64,000 bases of DNA from an uncultured Pelagibacteraceae bacterium (GCA_902552475.1 CACDJC010000001.1:1-64000); one strand, 5' to 3'; counted from the stretch's first letter, positions 51,503-61,449 are shown. The notes: generated by a model not told the origin, from the letters alone. Translations and numbers: made by a program.

Positions 51503-53137
51503 ATGACAAATAATTCAAAAGTATTAGCTCTTAAATATAGGCCCCAAGTTTTTGAAGATTTAATAGGGCAAGAAGTAATTTCAGAAACAATTTATAATTC
51601 TATTAAGTCAAACAAATCAGCGAATGCTTATCTTTTTACAGGTATAAGGGGAGTGGGTAAGACAACTTTTGCTAGGATAGTTGCAAAATCTTTAAATTGT
51701 GAAAAAGGAATTGATAATTTGTGTAAAGAAAATTTTTGTGAGCATTGTAATTCTATTATAAATTCTAATCATATCGATGTTTTGGAAATGGATGCTGCTA
51801 GTAAAACAGGGGTAGACGATGTAAGAGAACTGATAGAATTTTCACGTTATGGACCTACATCAGCGAAATATAAAATTTTTATTATAGATGAAGTCCATAT
51901 GTTGAGCAAACAAGCTTTTAATGCACTTTTAAAAACTTTAGAAGAACCACCAAAATATTTAAAATTTATATTTGCAACAACTGAAATAAAAAAAATTCCA
52001 ATAACAGTTGTTTCAAGATGTCAAAGGTTTGATTTGTCAAGAATTAAATCTGAAGTTTTATTTAAATTTATAAAACAAATTAAAGATAAAGAAAAGGGAA
52101 GAGCTTCTGATGATGCTTTAAAATTAATAGTAAAAATTTCCGAAGGATCTGTTAGAGATGCTTTATCATTATTAGATCGTGGATTATTGAGCAATAAAGA
52201 AAATGAAGAGTTAGATTTAAAAAAAGCTCAAAAAATTTTTGGATATTTTGATAAAAGTTATTTAATAGATTTACTTGAAAATTTATTTAAAGGTGATGAA
52301 AAAAATGTTATAAAATTATATAAGCAAATTTATCAAAATGGTGTTGAACCAAAAAACTTTCTAAATGATTTCTTAGAAATATTGTATTATTTAAAAAATA
52401 TATCTACAATAAAAGTAGATGGAACAAATTTTTCTCTAAATGATGAGGATTTTGATAAACTTCTTCAAATTTCAAATCAACTTGATCAAAAGAATATAAT
52501 TTTATTTTGGCAATTTACCATTGAAACTATTGATGAATTGAATGTTGTTTCGAATCCGAATTTGTCAGTTGAAATGTTTTTAATTAGATTAATGTATCTC
52601 AAAGATTTTCAAAAAATTGAAGAAAATTATTATGAAAAAAAAGAAATTTTTCATAATTTAAATATATCTTCAAACAATAAAACAGTAAATCAAATTAAAA
52701 ATATATCTCAACAAGATAAGATTGATCCTAAAGTGAAATCTGAAAATATTACTTCAGAAACCAGAATTGATAGTTTTATTGAATTGATTAATTTATGTAA
52801 CAAAAAAAAAGAAATTAAATTAAAATATGAACTTGAAAACAATGTAAACCTTGTGACATTTTCTGAAGGTTTTATAGAAATAGCCTTTAATGATCAGTTG
52901 GATAAAGATTTTATAAAAAATTTATCAAACAAATTATATGAATGGACTAATATTAGATGGATAATCTCATTATCAAAAAAAGAGGGAGCAATTTCAAAAA
53001 AGCAACAAGAAGAAATAAATAAAAAAAACCTTTTTTCTAAAGTAAAAAAAAGCGAAGTTTATAAAAAAGTATTAGAAACTTTACCTGATGCAGAATTGAT
53101 AAATGTAGATTTAAATGAGGAAAAAGAAGATGAATGA
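51503..53137 (+). CDS. dnaX: DNA polymerase III subunit gamma/tau
   Basis: LALKYRPQVFEDLIGQEVISETI, FTGIRGVGKTTFARIVAKSLNC, IIDEVHMLSKQAFNALLKTLEEPP; start at MTNNSK because the track start 51449 lies inside SRP RNA. Confidence 0.96.
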   Translation: MTNNSKVLALKYRPQVFEDLIGQEVISETIYNSIKSNKSANAYLFTGIRGVGKTTFARIVAKSLNCEKGIDNLCKENFCEHCNSIINSNHIDVLEMDAASKTGVDDVRELIEFSRYGPTSAKYKIFIIDEVHMLSKQAFNALLKTLEEPPKYLKFIFATTEIKKIPITVVSRCQRFDLSRIKSEVLFKFIKQIKDKEKGRASDDALKLIVKISEGSVRDALSLLDRGLLSNKENEELDLKKAQKIFGYFDKSYLIDLLENLFKGDEKNVIKLYKQIYQNGVEPKNFLNDFLEILYYLKNISTIKVDGTNFSLNDEDFDKLLQISNQLDQKNIILFWQFTIETIDELNVVSNPNLSVEMFLIRLMYLKDFQKIEENYYEKKEIFHNLNISSNNKTVNQIKNISQQDKIDPKVKSENITSETRIDSFIELINLCNKKKEIKLKYELENNVNLVTFSEGFIEIAFNDQLDKDFIKNLSNKLYEWTNIRWIISLSKKEGAISKKQQEEINKKNLFSKVKKSEVYKKVLETLPDAELINVDLNEEKEDE

Positions 53138-53447
53138 TTTCAATAAAATTTTAGATAAGGCCAAAGAGCTAGAAAAAAAAATGAAAGAAAGTCAAGAAAA
53201 GATAAAAAAAATTGAGGCAATTGGCTTATCAGGAGCGGATGCAATAAGGGTTACTTTAAATGGAGAAGGAGAAATGACCAAACTAGAAATAAGTGATGAA
53301 ATTTTAAAAGAGGAAAAAGGTATAATTGAAGACTTGATTTTGGCTGCTCACAATAATGCAAAATTGCAATTAAAATCAAAAACATCAGAGGAAATTTCTA
53401 AAGCAGCAGGTGGCTTTGGAATTCCAGGTTTCAAATGGCCGTTATAA
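53130..53447 (+). CDS. YbaB/EbfC family nucleoid-associated protein
   Basis: MNDFNKILDKAKELEKKMKESQEKI; dnaX-ybaB-recR order. Confidence 0.92.
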   Translation: MNDFNKILDKAKELEKKMKESQEKIKKIEAIGLSGADAIRVTLNGEGEMTKLEISDEILKEEKGIIEDLILAAHNNAKLQLKSKTSEEISKAAGGFGIPGFKWPL

Positions 53448-53452
53448 AATAA

Positions 53453-54061
53453 ATGCACAATATTCCTGAAATAGAAAATTTAATTAAATTAATATCAAAA
53501 TTGCCTGGCCTAGGACCAAAGTCTGCTAAAAGAATAATTTTAAAAATGATAAATAATAGAAAAGAATTAATGAAGCCATTGGCAGAAAATATAAGTGAAG
53601 TTTTTAAAAATGTTATAAGGTGTAAAATTTGCGGTACATTAAAATCAAATTTATTACCTTGTGATAATTGTGAAAATATAAAAAAAAAATTTAATAAGAT
53701 TTGTGTAGTTGAAAACATATCTGATCAATGGGCAATTGAGAGTTCAAGTGTATTTCAGGGTTATTTTCATATACTAGGTGGAACTTTGTCAAATAATAAT
53801 CTCCAAAAAAAAGAAGATTTGCTTATAGATTCACTTATTGAAAGAGTAAAAAGAAATAATATAGAAGAAGTTATTTTGGCTACAAGTGCAACAGTGGAAG
53901 GTCAAACAACTGCATTTTACATTCAAGATAGTTTGAAAAAAACTAATATTAAAGTTTCTAAGCTTGCTCAAGGACTTCCCGTCGGAGGAGAAATAGAAAG
54001 TTTAGATGATGGAACTTTAATTTCAGCTTTTAAAAACAGACAAAGTTTAATAGATAATTAA
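53453..54061 (+). CDS. recR: Recombination protein RecR
   Basis: LPGLGPKSAKRIILKMI; Zn finger CKICGTLKSNLLPCDNC; LAQGLPVGGEIESLDDGTL. Confidence 0.95.
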   Translation: MHNIPEIENLIKLISKLPGLGPKSAKRIILKMINNRKELMKPLAENISEVFKNVIRCKICGTLKSNLLPCDNCENIKKKFNKICVVENISDQWAIESSSVFQGYFHILGGTLSNNNLQKKEDLLIDSLIERVKRNNIEEVILATSATVEGQTTAFYIQDSLKKTNIKVSKLAQGLPVGGEIESLDDGTLISAFKNRQSLIDN

Positions 54062-54062
54062 A

Positions 54063-56213
54063 TTAACTTTTTCTAATAAGTCTATTTAGGTGTAAAAGCG
54101 GTTCAGTATAACCTGAGGGTTGAGACTTTCCATGAAATATTAACTCACAAGCAGCTTTAAATGCAATTGATTTGTCATAATTGGGAGACATATTTTCATA
54201 ATATGGATCATTAATATTTTGTTTATCTACAATTTTTGCCATTTTTTTTAATATTTCTAGAACTTGTCTATTTGAACATAATCCATGATGTAGCCAATTT
54301 GCAATATGTTGAGATGAAATTCTCAATGTCGCTCTATCTTCCATTAGTCCAATATTATTGATATCCGGAACTTTTGAACAGCCAATACCTTGATCAATCC
54401 ATCTTACTACATAACCTAAAATTGTTTGCGCAGAATTTGATATTTCAGAATTTATTTCGTCATTTGACCAATTTGGTCTTTCAATAATAGGTATAGTTAA
54501 AAGGTCAGACAACTTTGCTTGGTTTCTTTTTTTTAATTCTTTTTGTTTTCTGAAAATATTTATTTTATGATAATGCATAGCATGTAAAGCTGCAGCCGTA
54601 GGAGAAGGAACCCATGCACAATTCGCACCAGCATTTAAATGTCCAATTTTTTGTTCCATCATGTCTTTCATTTTATCAGGCATTGCCCACATACCTTTTC
54701 CAATTTGAGCGACTCCAGAGAAACCACATTTAATACCAATGTCTACGTTATTGTCCTCATAAGTTTTAATCCATTTAGATTTTTTCATATCTCCTTTTTT
54801 AATCATAGGTCCAGCTTCCATGGATGTATGCATTTCATCACCAGTTCTATCTAAAAATCCAGTGTTGATAAAAAAAGCTCTATTTTCTAAAGTTCTTATA
54901 CATTCTTTTAAATTTGCAGAAGTTCTTCTTTCTTCATCCATAATTCCACATTTAATTGTATTTTTTTTAATTTTTAGAACTTCTTCGACTTTAGAAAAAA
55001 TTGTATCAGTAAATTTAGTTTCTTCAGGACCATGCATTTTAGGTTTAACTATATAAATTGAACCTTTTCTAGAATTTCCTCTTCTTTTTAAATCATGTAA
55101 ACAAGCAGCTGAAGTCATAAATGCATCCATAATTCCTTCAGGCACTTCAGATCCATCATCTAATATTATTGCTGGATTTGTCATTAGATGCCCAACATTT
55201 CTTACAAGTAATAAGCTTCTACCATGTAATTTTAGACCCTTTCCTTTTTTTGAAATATAACTTCTGTCAGGATTAAGCTTTCTTTCCAGTTTTTTTCCAT
55301 CCTTTTCAAAAACAGCTTTTAAATCTCCCTTCATAAGTCCTAGCCAGTTTCTATAACATGACACTTTATCTTCAGCATCCACTGCAGCGACACTGTCTTC
55401 GTGATCACAAATTGTAGAAATTGCAGACTCTATAATAATATCACTTATTCCTGCAGCATCTCGAGCCGCGCTAAAAGCTCTTGGGTTAATAATTATTTCT
55501 AAGTGAAGATTGTTATTTTTAAGAATTATAGCTGAAGGTTTGTTCACCTCACCTCTATGGCCGACAAATTTTTCTAAATCAATTAAATCAAATTTTTTCT
55601 TTCCCTTAATAATTTTTAATTTATTTTTTTCAACTTCTAACCCAGTTATATCTTTCCAATTCAAATTTTTTATTGGAAAATATTTATTTAAAAAATCTCT
55701 AGTATATTTTATTACTTCTTGTCCTCTTAATGGATCATATTTTTCGCTACCACTTTCTTCTGACTCTATTATGTCCGATCCATATAAACTATCATATAAA
55801 CTTACCCATCTTGCGTTCGAAGCATTCAAGCTATATCTTGCATTCATAATGGGTACCACCAACTGTGGACCAGCAATACTAGAAATTTCTTCATCCAAAT
55901 TCTTTGTTTTTATTTTAAAATCTGGACCTTCTCTTTTTAAATATCCAATTTTGATTAAAAAATTTTTATATTCTTTATAATCAAATTTTTTTGATCTTTT
56001 TTTCTTATGCCAAAGATCTATTTCTTGTTGTAATGTTTCTCGAAATTCTAATAATTTTTTATTTTTAGGAGCTAATTCATGCACCACTTTATCAAAACCT
56101 TGCCAAAAATGAATTGTAGAGATGCTTGTTCCTTTTAAAAGTTCTTTATCGACAAAATCAAACAAAATTTTTGCAACTGATAAATTATTTATTTTTATAA
56201 ACTCTTCTTTCAC
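54063..56213 (-). CDS. glcB: Malate synthase G (GTG start)
   Basis: NLHLEIIINPRAFSAARDAAGISDIIIESAISTICDHEDSVAAVDAEDKV; GDEMHTSMEAGPM. Confidence 0.95.
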   Translation of the reverse strand: MKEEFIKINNLSVAKILFDFVDKELLKGTSISTIHFWQGFDKVVHELAPKNKKLLEFRETLQQEIDLWHKKKRSKKFDYKEYKNFLIKIGYLKREGPDFKIKTKNLDEEISSIAGPQLVVPIMNARYSLNASNARWVSLYDSLYGSDIIESEESGSEKYDPLRGQEVIKYTRDFLNKYFPIKNLNWKDITGLEVEKNKLKIIKGKKKFDLIDLEKFVGHRGEVNKPSAIILKNNNLHLEIIINPRAFSAARDAAGISDIIIESAISTICDHEDSVAAVDAEDKVSCYRNWLGLMKGDLKAVFEKDGKKLERKLNPDRSYISKKGKGLKLHGRSLLLVRNVGHLMTNPAIILDDGSEVPEGIMDAFMTSAACLHDLKRRGNSRKGSIYIVKPKMHGPEETKFTDTIFSKVEEVLKIKKNTIKCGIMDEERRTSANLKECIRTLENRAFFINTGFLDRTGDEMHTSMEAGPMIKKGDMKKSKWIKTYEDNNVDIGIKCGFSGVAQIGKGMWAMPDKMKDMMEQKIGHLNAGANCAWVPSPTAAALHAMHYHKINIFRKQKELKKRNQAKLSDLLTIPIIERPNWSNDEINSEISNSAQTILGYVVRWIDQGIGCSKVPDINNIGLMEDRATLRISSQHIANWLHHGLCSNRQVLEILKKMAKIVDKQNINDPYYENMSPNYDKSIAFKAACELIFHGKSQPSGYTEPLLHLNRLIRKS

Positions 56214-56283
56214 GAAATTTTTACCTCATTTTTATATTAACTTAGGTTTCAATTTTAGAAGAAATTAATTTACTTCTAATAAT

Positions 56284-56367
56284 CTTATTTTTCAGCAAAC
56301 CCAGCCTATTTTGAACTTAAATAGTTCATTATGTACTACTTTTTGTAGTTTTAGCCGATAAAATAAG
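56284..56367 (-). promoter_or_regulatory. Candidate structured 5'UTR RNA (three-way junction) of glcB
   Basis: Manual pairing on minus strand: closing helix 56354-56367 with 56284-56296 (13 bp, one bulged A, one G.U); hairpins 56335-56349 and 56312-56328. Confidence 0.5.
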
Positions 56368-56421
56368 TTATAAATTTTTAAACATTTTATTGCCTTTTTT
56401 AAATATAATAAAGCTTTTTTA

Positions 56422-57528
56422 ATGAAAAATTATTTAAATTTCGAAACAGAGGTAAAAAATCTTGAAAATGAACTTGAGCAATTAAAAGATCCTTATAATC
56501 AAGAGGGACTATCAGAGGTAGATACCTTAAAAATTTCTAAGGTTGAAAAAGAAATTGCGGAAAAATTAGAAAAAATATATTCAAATTTAGATCCTTGGCA
56601 AACAGCATTAGTTGCGCGCCATGAAGATCGTCCAAAAGCAAAATTTTTTATAGATAACCTTTTTGATGAGTTTATTTCACTTTCTGGAGATAGGTTTTAC
56701 GGCGAAGATAAGTCTGTAATTACAGGTTTTGGAAAATTTAATAACAAGTCAGTTTTAATAATTGGTCAAGAAAAAGGAGAAGATTTAGAAAAAAGGATAG
56801 AGCACAATTTTGGCATGATGAAACCTGAGGGTTATCGCAAAACAATAAGATTAATGGATCTCGCAAATAAATTTAATATACCTATTATATCAATTATAGA
56901 CACTCCTGGAGCATATCCTGGAGTAGGAGCAGAAGAAAGAGGTCAGGCGGAAGCAATTGCAAAATCAATTGAGGCTTGCATGAAGCTTACTGTTCCAACC
57001 ATATCAATTATAATTGGTGAGGGGGGCTCAGGAGGTGCTATAGCTTTGGCATCTTCAAATAAAGTTCTTATGCTGCAAAATGCAATTTATTCTGTAATTT
57101 CCCCAGAAGGCTGCGCAACAATTTTGTGGAGAGATCCAAAAAAAACTTTAGAAGCAGCAACAGCAATGAAGATGTCTTCAAAAGATCTTCTAAGTTTAGA
57201 TATTATTGATGAAATTATTCCTGAGCCGATAGGAGGAGCACATAGAGATAAGGACTTAATATTAGATAATGTAAGAAATTCAATAGAAAAAAATTTAGAA
57301 TTCTTCAATGGAATGGAAAAAGATGAAATTTTAAATCATAGAAAAAATAAATTTTTATCAATAGGAAGATCCAAAGGCTTTTCAAGTAAGTCAGATGTTT
57401 CAAATAATATTTCAATGAAGGAAAATATAATTGAAAAATTAAAATTAAAATTAAAAAGAGAAAGTAAAACTACTTATATTTTAGCTACAATTTCAGTTTT
57501 TTTAATTATTTTATATATTTTTTTATAA
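56422..57528 (+). CDS. accA: Acetyl-CoA carboxylase carboxyltransferase subunit alpha, with C-terminal hydrophobic tail
   Basis: DTPGAYPGVGAEERGQAEAIA, IIGEGGSGGAIALA; about 50-residue C-term extension ending TTYILATISVFLIILYIFL. Confidence 0.95.
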   Translation: MKNYLNFETEVKNLENELEQLKDPYNQEGLSEVDTLKISKVEKEIAEKLEKIYSNLDPWQTALVARHEDRPKAKFFIDNLFDEFISLSGDRFYGEDKSVITGFGKFNNKSVLIIGQEKGEDLEKRIEHNFGMMKPEGYRKTIRLMDLANKFNIPIISIIDTPGAYPGVGAEERGQAEAIAKSIEACMKLTVPTISIIIGEGGSGGAIALASSNKVLMLQNAIYSVISPEGCATILWRDPKKTLEAATAMKMSSKDLLSLDIIDEIIPEPIGGAHRDKDLILDNVRNSIEKNLEFFNGMEKDEILNHRKNKFLSIGRSKGFSSKSDVSNNISMKENIIEKLKLKLKRESKTTYILATISVFLIILYIFL

Positions 57529-60048
57529 AGATCCGTGACAATGTTTATATTTTTTACCTGAATTACATGGGCAGGGCTCATTTCTACCAATTTTTTTTGA
57601 TGAAAGTTGATTAAATTTTTCATCTATTTTTTTTTCTGCATCTTTTTCTTCTTCATTTTTTTCAACAATTTTTAAATTAAATAAAATTGTAATTAAATCA
57701 TTTTTTAGTTTATTTAATAAATTTTCAAAAAGTGAAAATGCTTCTTTCTTATATTCAACCAAAGGATCTCTTTGTCCATATGACCTTAGTCCTATCACTT
57801 GTCTTAATTGTTCTAGGTATTGTATATGCATTTTCCAGTTTTGATCTATTAATTGTAAAAAAATTCTTTTTTCTATTTCTAAAGCCTGTTCTCTTCCTAA
57901 GATTTTAATTCTTTCCTCTCTTACTTTAGCAAACTTATTAAAAATTGAACTTTTAAATTCTTCATCATTAAAATTAGATAATTTGTTAATATCTTCTTCA
58001 ACAAAAGATTTACCTAATATTGATTTTAATTGGATTAAAAATTCATTTGAGCTTTTTTTCCCTAAACTTTGTGATTTTTGATTTTTTAAACTAATGATTA
58101 TTTCATCTAAAAAATTATCTGAATAGCTTTCGGCATTTTTACTTTCAATAACTTCATTTCTTTGAGAAAAAATAACATGTCTTTGATCATTAAGAACATT
58201 ATCAAATTTTAAAAGAGTTTTACGAATATCAAAATTTCTAGCCTCAACTTTTTGTTGGGCTCTTTCCAATGCTTTATTTATCCAAGGATGGTCTATACTT
58301 TCTCCATCTTTAAGTCCAAGTTTTTCTAGAATATTATTCATTGATTCTGATCCAAAAATTCTCATAAGATCATCTTCCAAACTTACAAAAAAAACTGAGT
58401 TTCCTTCATCTCCTTGTCTTCCTGATCTTCCTCTGGCTTGATTATCTACTCTTCTGCTTTCCATTCTTTCAGTACCAACCACAAATAAACCTCCTAAATT
58501 TTTTATATGACTTTTTTCACTTTCATCTTGTCCTCCTAATTTTATATCCACACCTCTTCCAGAAATACTAGTGGTAATGATTATTGAATTTTTTTTACCC
58601 GCATCTGCAATTATCTCTGCTTCTTTTTCATGATTTTTTGCATTAAGAACAGTATGGCTGACTCCTTTATCTTTTAATAATTTTGAGTAATGTTCAGATT
58701 TATTAATACTTGATGTAAATACAAGCAAAGGTTGACCTAAATTATTACATTCAATTATTTTTTTGATTATTGCTGTGTCTTTTTCTTTGCTTGTTCTAAA
58801 TATTTGATCATTAAAATCTTTCCTTATCATTTTTTTGTTTGTGGGAATACTTACAACCGAAAGATTATATATTTCAAAAAATTCTTCTGACTCAGTTTGG
58901 GCAGTACCTGTACATCCGGCTAATTTTCTATAAAGTTTAAAAAAATTTTGATAAGTTATAGATGCTAACGTTTGATTTTCTGAATTAATATTTAATTTTT
59001 CTTTTGCTTCAAGACTTTGATGCAAACCATCCCCAAATCTTCTTCCTGGCAGCTGTCTTCCTGTTTGTTCATCAATTATTACCACTTGTCCATCTTTAAC
59101 AATATAATCTCTTCCATTTTGAAAAAGATGGTTTGCTCTTAAAGCTTGATTAACATGATGAACTATATGTAAATTTGATGGATCATAAAAATTGTTATTT
59201 TTAAGAACACCTGCATTAGAAAATATTTTTTCAATATTATCGATACCTTTGTTGGTAAGTAGTATATTTTTATCTTTTTCGTCAATTTCAAAATCTTCAT
59301 TCTTTAAATTTTTTACAAGTTTGTCTATTGCAATATATTGATTTGTTTTATCTTCAGCAGCTCCCGAAATAACCAAAGGTGTTCTTGCTTCATCAATTAG
59401 ACAAGAATCGATTTCATCAACTATTGCATAGTTATGATTTCTTTGAACCATTTCCTTTTTAGAAAATTTCATATTATCTCTTAAATAATCAAAACCTAGT
59501 TCACTATTTGTTGCATAGGTTATATCTTTTGCGTAATTTTCTTTTCTTTCTAAATCTGTCTGTCCAGTATTTATATATCCACAAGAGAGTCCTAAAAAAT
59601 TATAAATTTTTCCCATATTTTGGCTATCTCTTTTTGCCAAGTAATCGTTGACTGTAACTATGTGTACCCCTTTTTTTTCTAAAGCATTTAAGTATGCCGC
59701 TAACACAATTGTTAAAGTTTTTCCTTCACCAGTTTTCATTTCAGCTATTTTCTTTTCATGAAGAACTACTCCACCAACCAACTGCACATCAAAATGTCTT
59801 TCATTATTTATTCTTTTGGAAGCTTCACGCACAAGAGCAAATGCTTTAGGCAAGATATCATTGAGTTTTTTTCCTTTATTTAATTCTTCAATTAATTCAT
59901 TTGATTTTTTTGGAAATTCATCATCTTTTAGTGTTTCAATTTCTTTTTCTAGAGCGTTTATATTTTCTACAATTTTTTGAATTCGATTTAGTTCTTTTTG
60001 ATTCCCGCTTTTTATTAGCTTTGAAAATAGGTTTAGTGGGTTAAACAT
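57523..60048 (-). CDS. secA: Preprotein translocase subunit SecA
   Basis: MKTGEGKTLT, DYLRDNMKFS, DEIDSCLIDEARTPLVISG; C-term GRNEPCPCNSGKKYKHCHG. Confidence 0.97.
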   Translation of the reverse strand: MFNPLNLFSKLIKSGNQKELNRIQKIVENINALEKEIETLKDDEFPKKSNELIEELNKGKKLNDILPKAFALVREASKRINNERHFDVQLVGGVVLHEKKIAEMKTGEGKTLTIVLAAYLNALEKKGVHIVTVNDYLAKRDSQNMGKIYNFLGLSCGYINTGQTDLERKENYAKDITYATNSELGFDYLRDNMKFSKKEMVQRNHNYAIVDEIDSCLIDEARTPLVISGAAEDKTNQYIAIDKLVKNLKNEDFEIDEKDKNILLTNKGIDNIEKIFSNAGVLKNNNFYDPSNLHIVHHVNQALRANHLFQNGRDYIVKDGQVVIIDEQTGRQLPGRRFGDGLHQSLEAKEKLNINSENQTLASITYQNFFKLYRKLAGCTGTAQTESEEFFEIYNLSVVSIPTNKKMIRKDFNDQIFRTSKEKDTAIIKKIIECNNLGQPLLVFTSSINKSEHYSKLLKDKGVSHTVLNAKNHEKEAEIIADAGKKNSIIITTSISGRGVDIKLGGQDESEKSHIKNLGGLFVVGTERMESRRVDNQARGRSGRQGDEGNSVFFVSLEDDLMRIFGSESMNNILEKLGLKDGESIDHPWINKALERAQQKVEARNFDIRKTLLKFDNVLNDQRHVIFSQRNEVIESKNAESYSDNFLDEIIISLKNQKSQSLGKKSSNEFLIQLKSILGKSFVEEDINKLSNFNDEEFKSSIFNKFAKVREERIKILGREQALEIEKRIFLQLIDQNWKMHIQYLEQLRQVIGLRSYGQRDPLVEYKKEAFSLFENLLNKLKNDLITILFNLKIVEKNEEEKDAEKKIDEKFNQLSSKKIGRNEPCPCNSGKKYKHCHGSL

Positions 60049-60106
60049 TTTGATGTAAAATTAAATATTATGATTATATAGTAATTATTTAATTAATTTA
60101 AATATC

Positions 60107-61408
60107 ATGGATTTTAACATAAGCAATTTTATTGATATTAGATCTAGAAAGTCAAAAATAGGCGATTTTCAAGATCTAGATCATATCGATGGAGTAGCTA
60201 TCTCCACAATTAACGCTGGCTTATATCAAGAAAAAAGAGATGATTTGGTTTTATTTTACTTTAGAGATGGAGCTAGCCATGCCTCAGTTTTTACTCAATC
60301 AAAAATAATATCAGAAAATTTAAAATGGAATAAAAAAATCAAAAGTAACAAAATATATGGATTATTAATAAATACTAGAAACGCTAATGCTCTTACGGGC
60401 ACAGATGGATTTAATGCATTAAAACAAATTTCAGTTGATCTTTCAAAAATATTATCTGCCAAACAAAATAAAGATGAAGAAAATCCAAAAAAAATTAAAC
60501 CAAAAGAAATATTATTTGGATGCACAGGTACTATTGGCGAAAAGTTTCCCTTAATAAAAATTCAAAATTCAATTTCAGATTTAATACATAAATTAAAATA
60601 TACACAAAATAAATTAATTTGGATGAAGGCTGCAATGGGAATTTTAACAACAGATTTAAAACCCAAACTTTCAATGAGTGAAGCAAAAATTGGATCAAAA
60701 AATATTAAAGTCTATGGAATTGCAAAGGGATCAGGGATGATCTACCCCAATATGGCAACAACGTTGGGCTTTATTTTTACAGATGCAAATTTATCTTCAT
60801 CAATATTAAAAGATATTTTAAAAAAAAATATTAAATCAACATTTAATGCAATTTCATGTGATGGTGATACAAGTACAAATGATATGGTATCAATATTTTC
60901 AACTAATAAAGCAAATAATCCTATTATAAAAAAATCAGATGATCCAAAACTTAAAAGTTTTAATAAAGCTGTTAATGAAGTTCTTTTAAATTTGGCAAAA
61001 CAAGTTGCTTTTGATGGAGAAGGTGCTTCCAAGTTTATTACAATAAACTGCAAAGAGTGCAAAAGTGATAAAGATGCAAAAAATATATCCCTTTCGATTG
61101 CCAATTCACTTTTGGTTAAAACCGCTATTGCTGGCGAAGATCCTAACTGGGGAAGAATTGCAATGGCAGTAGGAAAGAGCAATGGAATTATAGATGAAAA
61201 AAAGCTGTCTATTTATATAGGACCCTACAAGATTTTTTTTAAAGGTTCTCTATATGAAAAATATGATGAAAAAAAAGTTAGCGAGTATATGAAAAATGAT
61301 TCAATTGAAATTACTGTTGAAATTGGCATGGGAAATAAAAGTTTTACAGCATACACAATGGATTTAACAAAAAAATATATTGAAATTAACGCAGACTATA
61401 GAACTTAA
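60107..61408 (+). CDS. argJ: Bifunctional ornithine acetyltransferase / N-acetylglutamate synthase
   Basis: GSGMIYPNMATTLGFIFTD, GEDPNWGRIAMAVGKS; C-term INADYRT. Confidence 0.96.
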   Translation: MDFNISNFIDIRSRKSKIGDFQDLDHIDGVAISTINAGLYQEKRDDLVLFYFRDGASHASVFTQSKIISENLKWNKKIKSNKIYGLLINTRNANALTGTDGFNALKQISVDLSKILSAKQNKDEENPKKIKPKEILFGCTGTIGEKFPLIKIQNSISDLIHKLKYTQNKLIWMKAAMGILTTDLKPKLSMSEAKIGSKNIKVYGIAKGSGMIYPNMATTLGFIFTDANLSSSILKDILKKNIKSTFNAISCDGDTSTNDMVSIFSTNKANNPIIKKSDDPKLKSFNKAVNEVLLNLAKQVAFDGEGASKFITINCKECKSDKDAKNISLSIANSLLVKTAIAGEDPNWGRIAMAVGKSNGIIDEKKLSIYIGPYKIFFKGSLYEKYDEKKVSEYMKNDSIEITVEIGMGNKSFTAYTMDLTKKYIEINADYRT

Positions 61409-61449
61409 GTTATATTGAATTTTTGTATTCAAGTTACTAAATATTAATA

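Noticed and set aside
55510-55980. 156-aa + strand ORF opposite glcB
   Set aside because: Antisense shadow of malate synthase; no start context or motif.
56214-56421. Canonical glycine riboswitch upstream of glcB
   Set aside because: Expected from SAR11 literature, but GGAGAG, CCGAAGG and AGGUAAA..GGAC motifs were not found on either strand; reported instead as an unclassified structured leader.
60742-61182. 146-aa minus-strand ORF opposite argJ
   Set aside because: Antisense shadow ORF, no motifs, argJ is unambiguous.
61415-61432. Hairpin TTGAAT-TTTTGT-ATTCAA after argJ
   Set aside because: Six AT-dominated base pairs, no U-tract; too weak to call a terminator.
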